Source: Cunninghamia lanceolata (taxonomy: Eukaryota; Streptophyta; Pinopsida; Cupressales; Cupressaceae). Taken from it: a stretch of DNA of 64,000 bases. Position 1 is the first letter of the stretch, and every line of letters starts with the position of its first letter. Shown here piece by piece: positions 10,331 through 21,469 of the stretch. A program made the translations under genes and the position numbers. The notes below the pieces were generated by a model, which saw only the letters and a program-made list of their open reading frames with translations, was not told the DNA's origin and did not search any database. The DNA is taken from NCBI GenBank assembly GCA_027924645.1, contig BSBN01000334.1, positions 3,968,001-4,032,000 of the forward strand. Direction: 5' to 3'.

Positions 10331-12237
10331 CTCCATTGATATCTTCCGTGCACCATTTCTTTTAGTCATGAAAACATGAGAGAGAATTCATCCTAAAATG
10401 GTTTGATTAATGTACATAATTACATACTATGCTCTACTATTCCCCCACAATTCCTACTCTTATACTGAAGAAGAGAACTAAGTTATTATTATCATATATG
10501 TAATATATGCACAATGGGATGGTATTAGGAAGGTGCCAAGCTTAAATTTAAATGGATTATCTTAGGATGTTGTCTCATTATAATAATGGTACTAGGACAT
10601 AAGAGTACTAAGTTCACAACTAGCTGAAGATTCAATATTATAATTATTTTCACTGAAATATATACTTAAAAGGAATAATTATTATTCTAAAATTATTATA
10701 TATTTTATAAACTGCATATCAAATTTAACGACCTTAAACACATATTTCCACCTTCAACTTAACCATCTGCAGTAACTGCCATACCTTATTTATTTTGAGT
10801 TTGATAGGGATTAATGCATTAAGATTTCAATTATAAATGCATATACATACATATGCGACACCAAAAAGAATATATACCCCTCCTATTTTTTTTTTGGGGG
10901 GGGGGGGGGTGGGGGGACTAAAACAATACACTCGGTTAAAAGTTGTTAACCATTCTTAAAATTGCAAATAGTCGCTTAAGAAGAAGAAATTACAGTAATT
11001 AAAAAGATCTGTTTTATTTTATACAAGTCTTATATGTGTTGAGAAGGGCAACTACAACCCTCAACTATCTTACTCTTTCTTTTTTTTTTGTTGCAGATCT
11101 GGGAGATGCCAAGGCATGGTAGTAGCTGAGAGTAATGTGGACAGGAATGGGATAAAAGGATACAATGAGTAGTAGGGAGAGGAAACTATTGGAGAGAGGG
11201 GGAGGTGCTTTAAATGGGATTAGCCCCCTTTTGAGACTGTAGCCATTATGGAGGCCGCGCCCTTCCCAAGACCATGCCTCTGCTAAGGAGGAGCTTGCTG
11301 CCTTTGTGGAGGCCGTGCTTCTTTCACAAGCCCATGCCTCTCCATAGGGAGATTGAGGCTAGGGAATGACAATGCTTTCCCTTCTCTCTCTTACAGTCTT
11401 TTTCCTAATTTATCTTAAGTGATATTTGACCCCTTAGAAATAAAACATGTTAATTCTCTTTCATTCTATATGCATTGTTCTTTTAATAGATATTTTTTTG
11501 CCAACCATCGGTTGGACCACTAGCTAGTGAAAACTAGGGAAGAATAATCAAAGCGAGAAATTGTTCCTTGACATTAAAAGGGAAACAAAGGAGATTATGG
11601 GCCACCAATATAGCAGCAATGGATACAGATCTGGATGGAAGATTTGTGGCTGCCACAAATGAATTATACACCCAATATACAGGACTGAACTTGAACAGTT
11701 TGACAAAACGCCTTAAAGAAATATGGTCTCAGGAAATGCCATGACTGTAGGTTGTTCGCAAAAGTAGAAGGGTCTCCTTAACCTTCCCCTCTAAATTTAT
11801 TTTCTTTCTCACTTAATGTGCCTGGACATAAGAGTTGTTCGCTAGCAGAAATAGATTATACATACTACTTCCTCTAAATAGAAGAGTTTTCATCTCCCTT
11901 TAAAAAAAAGAAATCAGAATACATTTTAACAGTTTCACACATCAAATATTCTTGCATACACCACTATTTTCTGTAAAAGTCAGCAATGAGGATCTATCTC
12001 TACTTTCATACACCATTATTTGTCTACTAGTTTTCTGATTCTTGTTCACACAAGAATAGCATAGGAAAGTTACTGGTATATGTAGGAAAACAAGAATCAC
12101 ATCAACTTATTGACGTACAATAACATGTCTATGCACTTGATGCCTTAAGCAAGTAAGATAAAATTTATTTGCAAATGATCAATTTATAAGTTTTACAACA
12201 TTTTAACAGCCATTTCAATTGCTTGTATAGAAAAAAA
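10331..12237. other. Intergenic DNA without a recognised gene; contains a T10-G14-T-G6 tract
   Basis: Mostly AT-rich and non-coding on both strands. At 10886-10916 a run of ten T is followed by fourteen G, one T and six G, a strongly strand-asymmetric homopolymer. At about 11240-11340 a short GC-richer patch repeats GGAGGCCGCGCCC-like and GGAGGCCGTGCTT-like words. None of this points to a gene. Confidence 0.4.
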
Positions 12238-15200
12238 ATGGAGCAGAGCACGAAATGGAGGAGCAGAGCGCGAGGGTGGAATAAAAGTGGAAGGAGATTT
12301 GCAGCGTGGAACGACTTCAGTCCAGTCTTCTCTCGGGAAAAAGACAAGGGTGGAACACACCCACATCGTCTCTACAGAGATAATGTGGCGCCCTGCTCCA
12401 GATTTTCACGAGATGCTCCCTGTTTTAGGGAAAGCAGAGGTTTTAGATCTTACTATGATAACACAAGTCGTTTTAGGGATACTTTTGAGTATCCTTCCCA
12501 CAGGCAGAGATTTCGGTCTGCTTGGTCGTCCCATCATGGTTCGCATGAGGGCGGTCAAAGGGACTTTTGCAAGACAGAGGAAGAGGTCTGAGGAATATGT
12601 CTTGGTCACGAAGCTTTAGACATTACCCGTACCCTTCAAACAGAAGATTTCAAACCAGGCGGCATGGTAATGATCAGATATCTACTAATAGATGTTCGTG
12701 GGGATCACAGGCATTTCAGCTAAAAAGGCGATGGGGTAAGTCTTCTTCAAAAGAGGGCACATTCGAGTATCGTGTCAAGAAAACCCTATGCAGTAGGGAG
12801 GAACCGCCTGAGAGTTTGGAGCTCCAAGTTAGCATACCAGAGGAGGTACTTACAAACAGAAAGGACAAGCTTATGGAGACCGCTGTTATAGGTAAACCCT
12901 GGAAGAGCCCCTTCTCTAAGATTGATCTGTATGCATGGCTTAAAATGACCTGGCCAGAGTTTGAGGAAGCTATTATGCTTGATGAGGGTTTTTTTACTGT
13001 CATTTTTAAGAATAAAAAAGACAAGAGATTTTGTATTCCAAAAGAGTATCTGGTTTTTTGAGGGTATTGAAGTTTATCTGCAGCCGTGGCAACCCAACTT
13101 CAGATCATCGTATGTGGAGATATCTCATGCTCTTTCCTGGGTAAGTCTGAGAAACTTACCTCTAGAATACAGAGATGAGACAGTATTGAAGATGATTGGG
13201 GATTCGATTGGTGTTTTCAAATCCATGGAGAAGTCTCAGCCTTCAATGACAGAGGATTATATCAGGATTTGTATCCTCCCGGATATTAAGAAGGGATTCC
13301 CCAAAAACATCAAATTACAAACCTCTGAAGGAGAATGGGAGCAAGAAATTTGCTATGAGAATTTGGAATCCAGATGCATAACTAGTGGGGGTCTTGGCCC
13401 TCATAAAAGCAGTTTAGACCCCATCTCCAAGTCAAGCACAAAAAAGGTCTCTCTTCAGGTTCCAATGGTTAGCACTTTTCTTTCTTCGGGAGAGACAAAC
13501 AGAGGAATCTACACAGATTTGAATAATAATTTGGAAGGTGGGATCTCAGGAGAAGAGACAGAACCCTTAAGCAATTTGGCTTGTAAGGAGGAATTAGACA
13601 AGGATAAGGACGAAGGAGGACTTTTTCTAAAAGCAACTGCCATAAAAGGTCTTCCCATTGAGACTGATTTGGATAGATCGACAGACCTACAAGTGACCCT
13701 CTCAGGGAGGGTAGAACTGGATAGAGATAGTTGCAGCTGTAGAGTCTCTTTGTTAGAAGAGACAGAAAATTCCATTTTGGAATATCGTACTTTTCCAAAT
13801 CATGCGGGTTCCACAGAATTTTCCCGGACAACAGTCTCAGATGATGGCTTCCCTAATGCAGGGGAGGTAATCCCTCCTAGGCAAGAGCTTGTGGATAGGG
13901 CCCCGCAAGAAATCCTCCTACAAGTTGATCTCCATAATGAAGAGGATTTTTCTAGAGATCCCCGAAATTCCAGAGGAGAAGAATGTTCTTTGGATCATAT
14001 AGAGTCTCAAGATACCACGCATGAGTTGACAACTGAGGCAATTCTTGGCCTAGCAGATGAAATTCGGAAATCCATGGGAGAAGATGCCTTTGGTGCCTTG
14101 GCAGAGGCAGCCTTTCAAGACATTTCAGATGATGAATTCCCAGATTGTTTTGCTTTTGCACATTCAAACATTGGAGAAGTCTGGGATTTTGAAGAGGAGG
14201 TGCTTCAAGAAGACATTGCGACAACAAATTCTCCAATGTTAGGCATCTCCCAGACAGACCTAGTCAAGAAAGCTGACTTCTCTACACCATGTCAGGGCAA
14301 GAAGTCCAACAAATCTTTGAATGTCTTGCATGAGGGGGAACCAATTACTTGCGTCCAAAATACGATAGAGAAAATCCTATGATCAAGGAGAGTGGTGTGC
14401 TCTCCTTGTATCTTTTGATAAAGTTTTTCACCTCAAGCAGGGTAGGAGCTGGTAAGTTCCTAATAATTGTCGTCTCGCCAGGAATAAGGGCAAGCGTTTT
14501 ACTTGTGATCAGCTTTCTGAAAAGGGTGCTGCTGTTTATTGGTTGTTGATGGTTGTCGGGGGTTAATGCTGGGTGCTTTTCTCTTTGTTTTGTCGAATGG
14601 TATTGTGACTGCTTAGTCCTTTCTGGAGGTTTTTAGTGTTGTTCTCTTCTGTGGAGTTTTCTGCTGTCTTTGAGGTGCCCTATTTTTATGTAAGGAGGTT
14701 TTTTTAGTGCATGATTTGTTTATGGGTGGAGTTGGTAGGTAGAGCCTGAAAGTGGAGCAACAACGCCTATGATATAGGAGTGACAGGATGACACGAATGG
14801 ATTCTGGTGCCTAAAATCTCCACTACACCAGAGGATTTGTAAGGTCGTCTTGTGCAAATGGCAGAGCATTTTCTCTTTGCTATTCCTTGCGGCCTTGTAT
14901 GGAATGCCAGGTAGAAATTTTGGAAACAAATCCGGTTATGAAGGAAGTCTTTTCTAAGGTCCCCAAAAGGCTTCAGCTAAGTGTGCCATGTTTTTTTGTT
15001 GAGTTTTTCAGAAGTACGTTTGGGATGTTTCTATATGTGAATGCTTTCTCAGATAAGGTTGGTGTTGCACCAATCCATTTGGATGGCACATGAATTCATG
15101 GGAGCTGGCAACGGTTATTTTTCAAATTGTTCAGTTCTGGTTGCAAACGGTTATTATCCCCTTTTGGCCCTTTCAAAAATTTTAGGGCTCTGGTAACATC

Positions 15201-15551
15201 TATTAGTACCGTTGGGGATCAACGGTCTTTCTGTCAGAAATTTCATATTGCCTTTTGATCTACGCTAGCCACAAGGATCTGACAACTTCCCCTTCAGCAG
15301 CTTTTATTGGTTTTTGGTTGCTGAACTCCCCTTCGTAGTTTTATGGACCTCCTTTGGTTTTGGCGCTGCTCATATCAACAGCTGGTCTTCTGACTGACTG
15401 GGGTTTTTTTGTCTTGACCCTTTTGGGCCTTAATTGGGGATCATGGCACCGTATATTGGCTTTTTGGGGGCCATTATTGTACTTTTCTTTTACTTATTTA
15501 ATATAATTTGTATGGGTGCTTTGCACTCTTTTCTGTTAAAAAAAAAAAAAA
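12220..15551 (+). mobile_element. LINE retrotransposon copy with ORF1 but no visible ORF2
   Basis: The element runs from a leader just upstream of the ATG at 12238 to a 14-base A-run at 15538-15551 that follows TATGGGTGCTTTGCAC, the 3' word also found in the 2.4 kb LINE at 3277-5681. ORF1 fills 12238-14382 with two frameshifts. Between 14382 and the poly(A) there are about 1.15 kb of T/G-rich sequence in which I find no endonuclease or reverse-transcriptase motif. Either ORF2 was deleted or this is a non-autonomous, ORF1-only LINE. I could not find a convincing target duplication, so the 5' limit is approximate. Confidence 0.7.
12238..14382 (+). pseudogene. LINE ORF1 (DUF4283-type nucleic-acid-binding protein), two frameshifts
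   Basis: Three overlapping frames join into one protein. 12238-12588 is a basic, Arg/Ser-rich N-terminus. A shift near 12570 leads to the frame ending at 13061 (FCIPKEYLVF). A second shift near 13050 leads into the frame ending at 14382. Across the second junction lies a typical plant LINE DUF4283 pattern: DEGFFTVIFKNKKDKRF, then YLQPWQPNF, then WVSLRNLPLEY, IGDSIGV, RICILPDIKKGFP and YENLESRC. The knuckle that normally follows (C-x2-C-x4-H) is damaged. The remaining ~330 residues are acidic and Ser/Glu-rich. The protein would bind LINE RNA. The frame is unusually long and open for this window, so the insertion is fairly young or the C-terminal part was selected. Confidence 0.75.
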
Positions 15552-17842
15552 TCTTCCAATCCATTAGTCAGTGCGTCCATTTGAATGTCTAAAGCCTGCC
15601 AAGGGGAGTGCTTACCTCCTTACAATAGGATTTGCATAAGCAATCCATCCCTAAGCTAGGAGAATCATCTAAGACCCCAAACAACACTTCATTCACTTGA
15701 TCCAAACTCGTGACCAAATTCTTACATAGTAGGTATTGGATAGATAAGTGAAAAATGATGATGGAGAAGTCAACTCAAGATAAGGTGTGTTTATCTCACT
15801 CCCCCATAAGACAGACATTGCACTCTTGACACAAAATCATCCAAATAATTTACAAACAAGAATACCAATCTGAATGAGCTCATTCACAAACATGATATGC
15901 ATCCAAAGAGAAAGTGATAAAAAAAATGAAAGAAACTAGTCAATGTAATTAGGGAGAGAGTTGAGGAACTCTCCACATGGAACTCTTCCTCCATTCTTCA
16001 AAACATGATTTGTATGAAAATCCTTCCAAAAGTTCAATAACTCTCAGCCGCACATAAAAATTATCGCCCTCTTCTTACTCTCCGCTCTCCAAAATGTTAT
16101 CTATAATGGAGAAAAAATAAAATGGGGAAAGGACCTAGCAAAAGGTTTATATAACTATGACATGTCTCTCCTCTCCATTCCACAAGATGGAAACACACTT
16201 GGCACTCATATAACCCATATATCAATATTTCTTCCAATCACATCAAATGAACAAGACTACCCATGTGAGCTTATATGGGCCTCCTTCTAAAAGCATGGGT
16301 CAATTTCTCTATTTGACACATTTAGGTCATAGGTTCACTCGTGTTCTTAAGGTAAGCACTCGTACCTTCATTGATGTTTTCCATGTTGAAGAACCCATAA
16401 AGTGCACCAAAAAGCCTCAAATACTCCTTATGCCCTTCCCCAAGTACCATACCCATAGGTACTTGAGTTCGGGTCCTAAAAATTACTTGACAATACATTT
16501 ATTTACTTTTTACACCCATGAAAAGATGGTTAAAAAGTTTCATCCGAGTTTACAATTGTACACTCACTTAAAACACAAAGAAATGTACATAAAACTAAAC
16601 ATATTGAAATAAGGTAAAAGAAACAAAGACAATTAATGAAATAACATGTTCCACACTTAATGATTTAAATGACACTAGTCTAGAGTATTTGACTTATCGA
16701 GATATATGTGGAAATTACATGGCTCCACATAGTGGAGAGGATATGATAATTTGGGGATTGTGATGATTCTATATATATCAGTTATATTTTCTTATTCATA
16801 TCTCCATAGTCTTATTCTTGTACTATAGTTATGTATCAGATACAAAATCATTTATTCATATCTTGAACATGCAACTACTACTTATAGAATAAGTAATGCA
16901 AAGTCTAAAGGAAATTATAGAGTGGCACTGACTGTGTCACTTTAAAGAATAGTTCAACTTAAGTTTAAACATGCCATGCAGGCTGCTAATTATACAAAAA
17001 TAGCATAAAACACTAGTTTAGCAAAATTCTGTAACTTATGCATGTAAAGTCAACTAGTGATTTACCTTCTTCAACAGATCAAGGGAAAAAGAAACAGAAG
17101 TCACTTCACCTTGCAACAATTCAAGGGGGTATGTGCGAGCATGCTTTGTTGTAGTCTCCCTCAAAATATCAAGAATCTTTTGTATAGCTTTGGAATGCTA
17201 GAAGCAACTAGATCTTTTGTATAGTTCTGCTATGGATCATTGGAGTTGGCAGAAACTTCTCTAGAGCCTCATGAAGACCTTGTTGCCTATAATGAAAGGA
17301 ATTAATGCAATCAAAAATGTCTTCCTACATATCCTTTCTCAGTAAACAATTGCAACATAAACCTATCCAATTCAAGAACTGACTAGAATATTATATCTCC
17401 TATTAACCTAATTAAATGAGGTTTTCAACAAATTTGAAAGTAGAACAAAGGGATGGAATGGTTTTAGGACAAGAAAGTGATCTATACATTTGTAGATATG
17501 GGTGAGCTCTCTCTGGAGCTCATCATCCCCCTTGAGCCTAGGGGTTTGTAGGTCCTCCTGCACTGGCTTGCAATCTTGACTTGTTCATGAGATACTATTT
17601 CTCTGTAATATTATGGTTGACTTGGAATGTCCTCTAGTTTGTTTTGGTGGTATCTACATTACCCTAAAAGTCATTCACATGTGCCAACCACTCTTCACAC
17701 TTAGATTCCTCCATTTATTCAGCACACATGGGTAGAGGTTCAATGATTAAAGGAGGCTTGAAATGCATCCCTACCTAGTCTTATTTATGTTTTTCTATCA
17801 GCCGTGAAATAGTCTTAGATTTTCTTAGAAACTATTTTAGGT
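15552..17842. other. Intergenic DNA with weak coding-like traces
   Basis: There is no complete gene. Around 15560-15850 the minus strand gives short unbroken peptides containing closely spaced cysteines, but I cannot assign them. An open plus-strand frame at 16247-16612 has no family resemblance. The only segment with gene-like form is the possible exon at 17066-17286, listed separately. Confidence 0.35.
17066..17286 (-). pseudogene. Possible exon or exon relic of an unidentified gene
   Basis: On the minus strand a 221-base segment is bounded by an acceptor-like TTTCATTATAG and a donor-like AAG|GTAAATC. One frame of its 3' two-thirds reads ILDILRETTTKHARTYPLEL followed by LQGEVTSVSFSLDLLKK, which has natural-looking composition. 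The 5' third is in another frame and contains a small duplication of GATCTTTTGTATAG. I do not recognise the protein. It could be a captured or decayed exon; no neighbouring exons are evident. Confidence 0.25.
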
Positions 17843-18348
17843 TTTCTAGGGAAACCAATTCCCTCATTTTCTACTTTGTTGATAGATTATTCCAACTTTC
17901 CCTACAAGTTGTTAGGATCTTGCTAGCTGAATACTATACAAACAGGTCAAATTCTTGGATACAATCTTCTAAATTCTATTTATATAGTGTGAAAGCAACA
18001 CACCCAGGATGACCAACTACAGAAATAAACCTTCACAAGAGAGAAGATATTTCACCAAAGAGAAAATGCATTGAGAATGAGATATTATTATTTATATTTC
18101 TAGGGAAACCAATTCCCTCATTTTCTACTTTGTTGATAGATTATTCCAACTTTCCCTACAAGTTGTTAGGATCTTGCTAGCTGAATACTATACAAACAGG
18201 TCAAATTCTTGGACACAATCTTCCAAATTCTATTTATATAGTGAAAGCAACACACCCAGGATGACCAACTACAGAAATAAACCTTCACAAGAGAGAAGAT
18301 ATTTCACCGAAGAGAAAATGCATTGAGAATGAGATAATTTATATTATT
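17843..18348. repeat. Tandem duplication of 254 bp spanning a flank/LTR junction
   Basis: The segment from about 17843 to 18096 is repeated at about 18097-18348. Each copy starts TTTCTAGGGAAACCAATTCC, passes through TATATAG, and then runs into about 100 bp of LTR end (AAAGCAACACACCCAGGATG). The duplication therefore arose after the retroelement at 18242-21464 inserted. The first copy keeps the full LTR terminus (TGTGAAAGC), while the second has lost two bases. Confidence 0.85.
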
Positions 18349-18524
18349 GTACAAAGGTGCCTTATAAAGACAAGAAAATGAAATGATGGGTGGAAAAACT
18401 ACCCACATAGGTAAAAGAACCACCCTATGGGAAAGAAAACTAATTTCCCAATTTAATAAATTAAATGCAACTAAACTATAGTCTACCTAAGTAAAACTTA
18501 AGTAAATATGCATTTACTCTAACA
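18242..18524 (-). repeat. 3' LTR of the 3.2 kb element
   Basis: On the minus strand it starts TGTTAGAGTAAATGCATATT next to the polypurine tract (18525-18533) and ends beside TSD TATAG. It lacks two bases at its terminus compared with the partner LTR. Confidence 0.9.
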
Positions 18525-18533
18525 CCCCCCTTA
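18525..18533 (-). other. Polypurine tract of the 3.2 kb element
   Basis: CCCCCCTTAA on the plus strand (AAGGGGGG in sense), immediately upstream of the 3' LTR start. It would prime plus-strand DNA synthesis. Confidence 0.85.
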
Positions 18534-18932
18534 AGTACAACTTAGGGAGAATGAAAGTGCAATATGAAGATGCAATATGGGTCCCGGCTACACAACCTTT
18601 TTAGGTACCCATTTACAATGCAATCTCTCACAACTAGAGAAAAGGAGAAAAACCCTGTGGGAAAAAACCCCTCTCCAAAAGAGAGAAAAGAAAATAGAAA
18701 ATGATGCATGGATGGAGGACTCAATAACACCCCCCAAGGACTACATATATCATGTATATACAATCAATAGCCCCCCATAAGAGGGAAAGAGAGAGACTAT
18801 GTAGCCCCCCCACAATGTGTAATCACCTGCAAAAATGGTAAGTGCTTGAAGACAAAACATGATCCAATGTCAACAAAAAAATTGTCTCCCTTTTGGAAGA
18901 AACAAAACCATGTATAGATACAGGTATGCTTC

Positions 18933-19235
18933 TCATTCTGGATATGCTTTGGAAGATGGAAGCATGAAGAATGAAGATGATGTCTCTGAAATATACTTAT
19001 GTGTCGCCAAGACCATGGAAGATGATGCCACGAACCAATCAGGAACATGCCCAATCACAATAGAAGGTGACAAACAAGATACCACTAGAAACTGATTCTG
19101 AACATTTTCCAAAGATAGTGATAGGGTGACAATAGTTGTACCACAACTATCATCAAATAGGAGGGATATACCCTCAAATGTGTCTTCCAAGTTAGAAATA
19201 TGAGATTCTACAAACAATGAACCAATGTCTGACAA
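18933..19235 (-). CDS. Element-specific frame of unknown function, conserved in the 8.9 kb copy
   Basis: 100 codons on the minus strand. Residues near the start (SLFVESHISNLEDTFEGISL) match CLFVESHIADLDNTIEDICL in the plus-strand relative near 9060, including the spacing to LLFD. Two independently placed copies keep this stretch readable, but the matching parts are short. Most of the remaining sequence diverges. No known retrotransposon domain is evident. Confidence 0.35.
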   Translation of the reverse strand: MSDIGSLFVESHISNLEDTFEGISLLFDDSCGTTIVTLSLSLENVQNQFLVVSCLSPSIVIGHVPDWFVASSSMVLATHKYISETSSSFFMLPSSKAYPE

Positions 19236-19328
19236 ATAAGAATCCTAATCAAGAAGATAATGAGATACAAATTGTGTTGAATCACTAGACATGCTCAATG
19301 AATCATCAACACAAGATGAATGGTCCTA

Positions 19329-19670
19329 CTAAATAGGAATGATAGGAGCCTCAATCAATGACTTTACATAATGAATCACTGAACGTGAAGGTACATCAAC
19401 TGTCCTTGATGGAGAAGAAGGAGCATCTAAAGAACCCTCGTCATCCTCATCTGAAGATTCAAAGTATTCCAAAACTTCAAACTCCTGCATAGTAGCACGA
19501 TAATAGGGTATCATGTCTGAAAAATGAAGAGACACAAGACAATCTGAAATAGGATCATCTGGGAATAGCTGAGTATCAAGATCTCCATATATTTCCCAAA
19601 TTTTAGTCCAAAGAATATGAGGACACTCAAAATGATCAATAGCATTCAAAGTGGCATCATCAATATGCAT
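19329..19670 (-). pseudogene. Short internal frame, possible gag remnant
   Basis: 113 codons on the minus strand of the 3.2 kb element. The N-terminal part (NAIDHFECPHILWTKIWEIY) has the spacing of a Ty1/copia gag segment preceding the zinc knuckle. The C-terminal half is acidic (SSDEDDEGS). No zinc knuckle follows. It may be a residue of the autonomous ancestor's gag or an element-specific frame. Confidence 0.35.
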
Positions 19671-21167
19671 TGCAATAACTCCTAGAACATGATCCCTTTT
19701 TCAATTCCATGCAAATTTATTACTATCAGTACCAAGAAGGGGAATAAGATTATATAAATGTGGCAACAAATGATGCCATCTGATATGTTTTATGATACCA
19801 TCTCTCCATTATTTATAATTTCCCCTTTTTAACATAATCACATCAGGATGAAATGGAAACCCCATAATGAATTATGACAAATCTCTAAAATTACAAAGAC
19901 ATTAACCTTCAACAACAATTAGAAACTCCCAAATACTGCAAATGAAGCCTTTAAATCAGAAAAATTAGGCAGATTTACCTATACCACTGCGAGCTTTGCG
20001 AAGTTAGCTTTCTGATGATATGCAGAATGCTAAAAATGGACTCTGGATGCCGAAGATATGCTCTATGGAAGAAAAATTGCCTATGGGGGCTCAATGCAAG
20101 AATGTAGGACTAGATTAAGCCCTTGGTCACCCACGTGACCACCTGCTATAACTGAGAAAAAAAAAATGCAACAAAGATGTTGCAAACTATGATGGCAATC
20201 ATGCCAATCAATCACCAATCTCAAAGCCAATTCACAAAGCAAGAAAGTAGACCACATTGTCCAAAAACCTTGCATGAATACAAAGCACACCATCCATACT
20301 TCATATGCAAGCTATGAGTGCCCAGATATAAAAAGTGCAAAGAAGCCTACTGCGGATCAATGTGGGATATTTAAGACTCGGAACATTGCCTACGAAATAC
20401 CAAAAAGGACTACACGGATTGCGGGCACACCTCCAAGGTACAAATCAAAACCTTATGCAAATATTTGCAATAATGTATATTGGCTAATGAGTAGAGTTGG
20501 GGAAATGGCAGAAAAAATGAGATGTAATGGCAGCCAGGGATGTGGGCACTGAGGTTTTGATGCCCTTCACTATTTTCCCAAAGCTCTACATGTGTCATAT
20601 CCTCCACAAAAAGTCATTGTTTTCTGTCTCTGCCTATCCCATGCACAGAATACAAAGTATGGCACTCAAACATGTGTGGCCATTTGTAGATAGAGCATCT
20701 TAAAGTAGTGGCTCCAAGGTCATTTGAGCAGGTGTAGGGGTCAACGGCGGCCAAGGGCGTGGCACCTCCAAGGTCTGGTAGTCGATTCCTTTACAATATT
20801 GAAGATATGTTGGTGCAGAGAGGTCGTCAAGGCCAACAAGGGCGATGCAAACAAGTTCATTGATGAGAACAACAATGTTGGCGGTCAACAGAGGCTGATA
20901 GGAGAAATAATTATCAAAAATCCATGATCTCAAAGATCATTATGCCAATACGTAAACATTTGCCTCTTTGGCAGAAATGTGCTCTCTTCAACAGTGATTT
21001 CAAGCTTTTCAACGCTTGAAAAAATTAGCCTCCAATCAATTTGCATTCGCCAGCAAAAAAGAATAATACGACAACTTTGAAAATTTAAAAAGTTTTCAAA
21101 TTCCAAATGATCTCCAATTAATCTCAAAATCTCCGATTAAGACTCTCAGGAAGGAGTTGCAGTGGGT

Positions 21168-21180
21168 GGCTTTGATACCA
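21168..21180 (-). other. Primer-binding site of the 3.2 kb element
   Basis: TGGTATCAAAGCC in sense, directly abutting the 5' LTR. It differs by one base from the standard plant initiator tRNA-Met site TGGTATCAGAGCC. Confidence 0.88.
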
Positions 21181-21464
21181 TGTGAGAGCAACACACCCAG
21201 GATGACCAACTACAGAAATAAACCTTCACAAGAGAGAAGATATTTCACCAAAGAGAAAATGCATTGAGAATGATATAATTTATATTATTGTACAAAGGTG
21301 CCTTATAAAGGCAAGAAAATGAAATGGTGGGTGGGAAAACTACCCACATAGGTAAAAAACCACCCTACGGGAAAGAAAACTAATTTCTCAGTTTAATAAA
21401 TTAAATGCAACTAAACTATAGTCTACCTAACTAAAACTTAAGTAAATATGCATTTACTCTATCA
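21181..21464 (-). repeat. 5' LTR of the 3.2 kb element
   Basis: 284 bp and nearly identical to 18242-18524 by eye. The TSD copy TATAG follows at 21465. Confidence 0.9.
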
Positions 21465-21469
21465 TATAG

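Larger units (their letters stand above)
18242..21464 (-). mobile_element. Complete non-autonomous LTR retrotransposon, 3.2 kb, minus strand
   Basis: Two LTRs (18242-18524 and 21181-21464) flank a 2.66 kb internal region. The 5-bp target duplication TATAG is present at 18237-18241 and 21465-21469. On the minus strand the 5' LTR ends in CTCTCACA and is followed at once by TGGTATCAAAGCC, a primer-binding site for initiator tRNA-Met. The 3' LTR is preceded by AAGGGGGG. The internal region has only short frames: 19329-19670 (with a trace resembling a copia-type gag, LWTKIWEIYGD) and 18933-19235. No protease, RT or integrase is present. It must have been mobilised by an autonomous partner. The PBS and the short LTRs would fit a Ty1/copia partner, but this is inference. 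Confidence 0.9.

Noticed and set aside
16247..16612. 121-codon plus-strand frame as a gene
   Set aside because: No family resemblance, no gene-like surroundings, composition like neighbouring AT-rich DNA.
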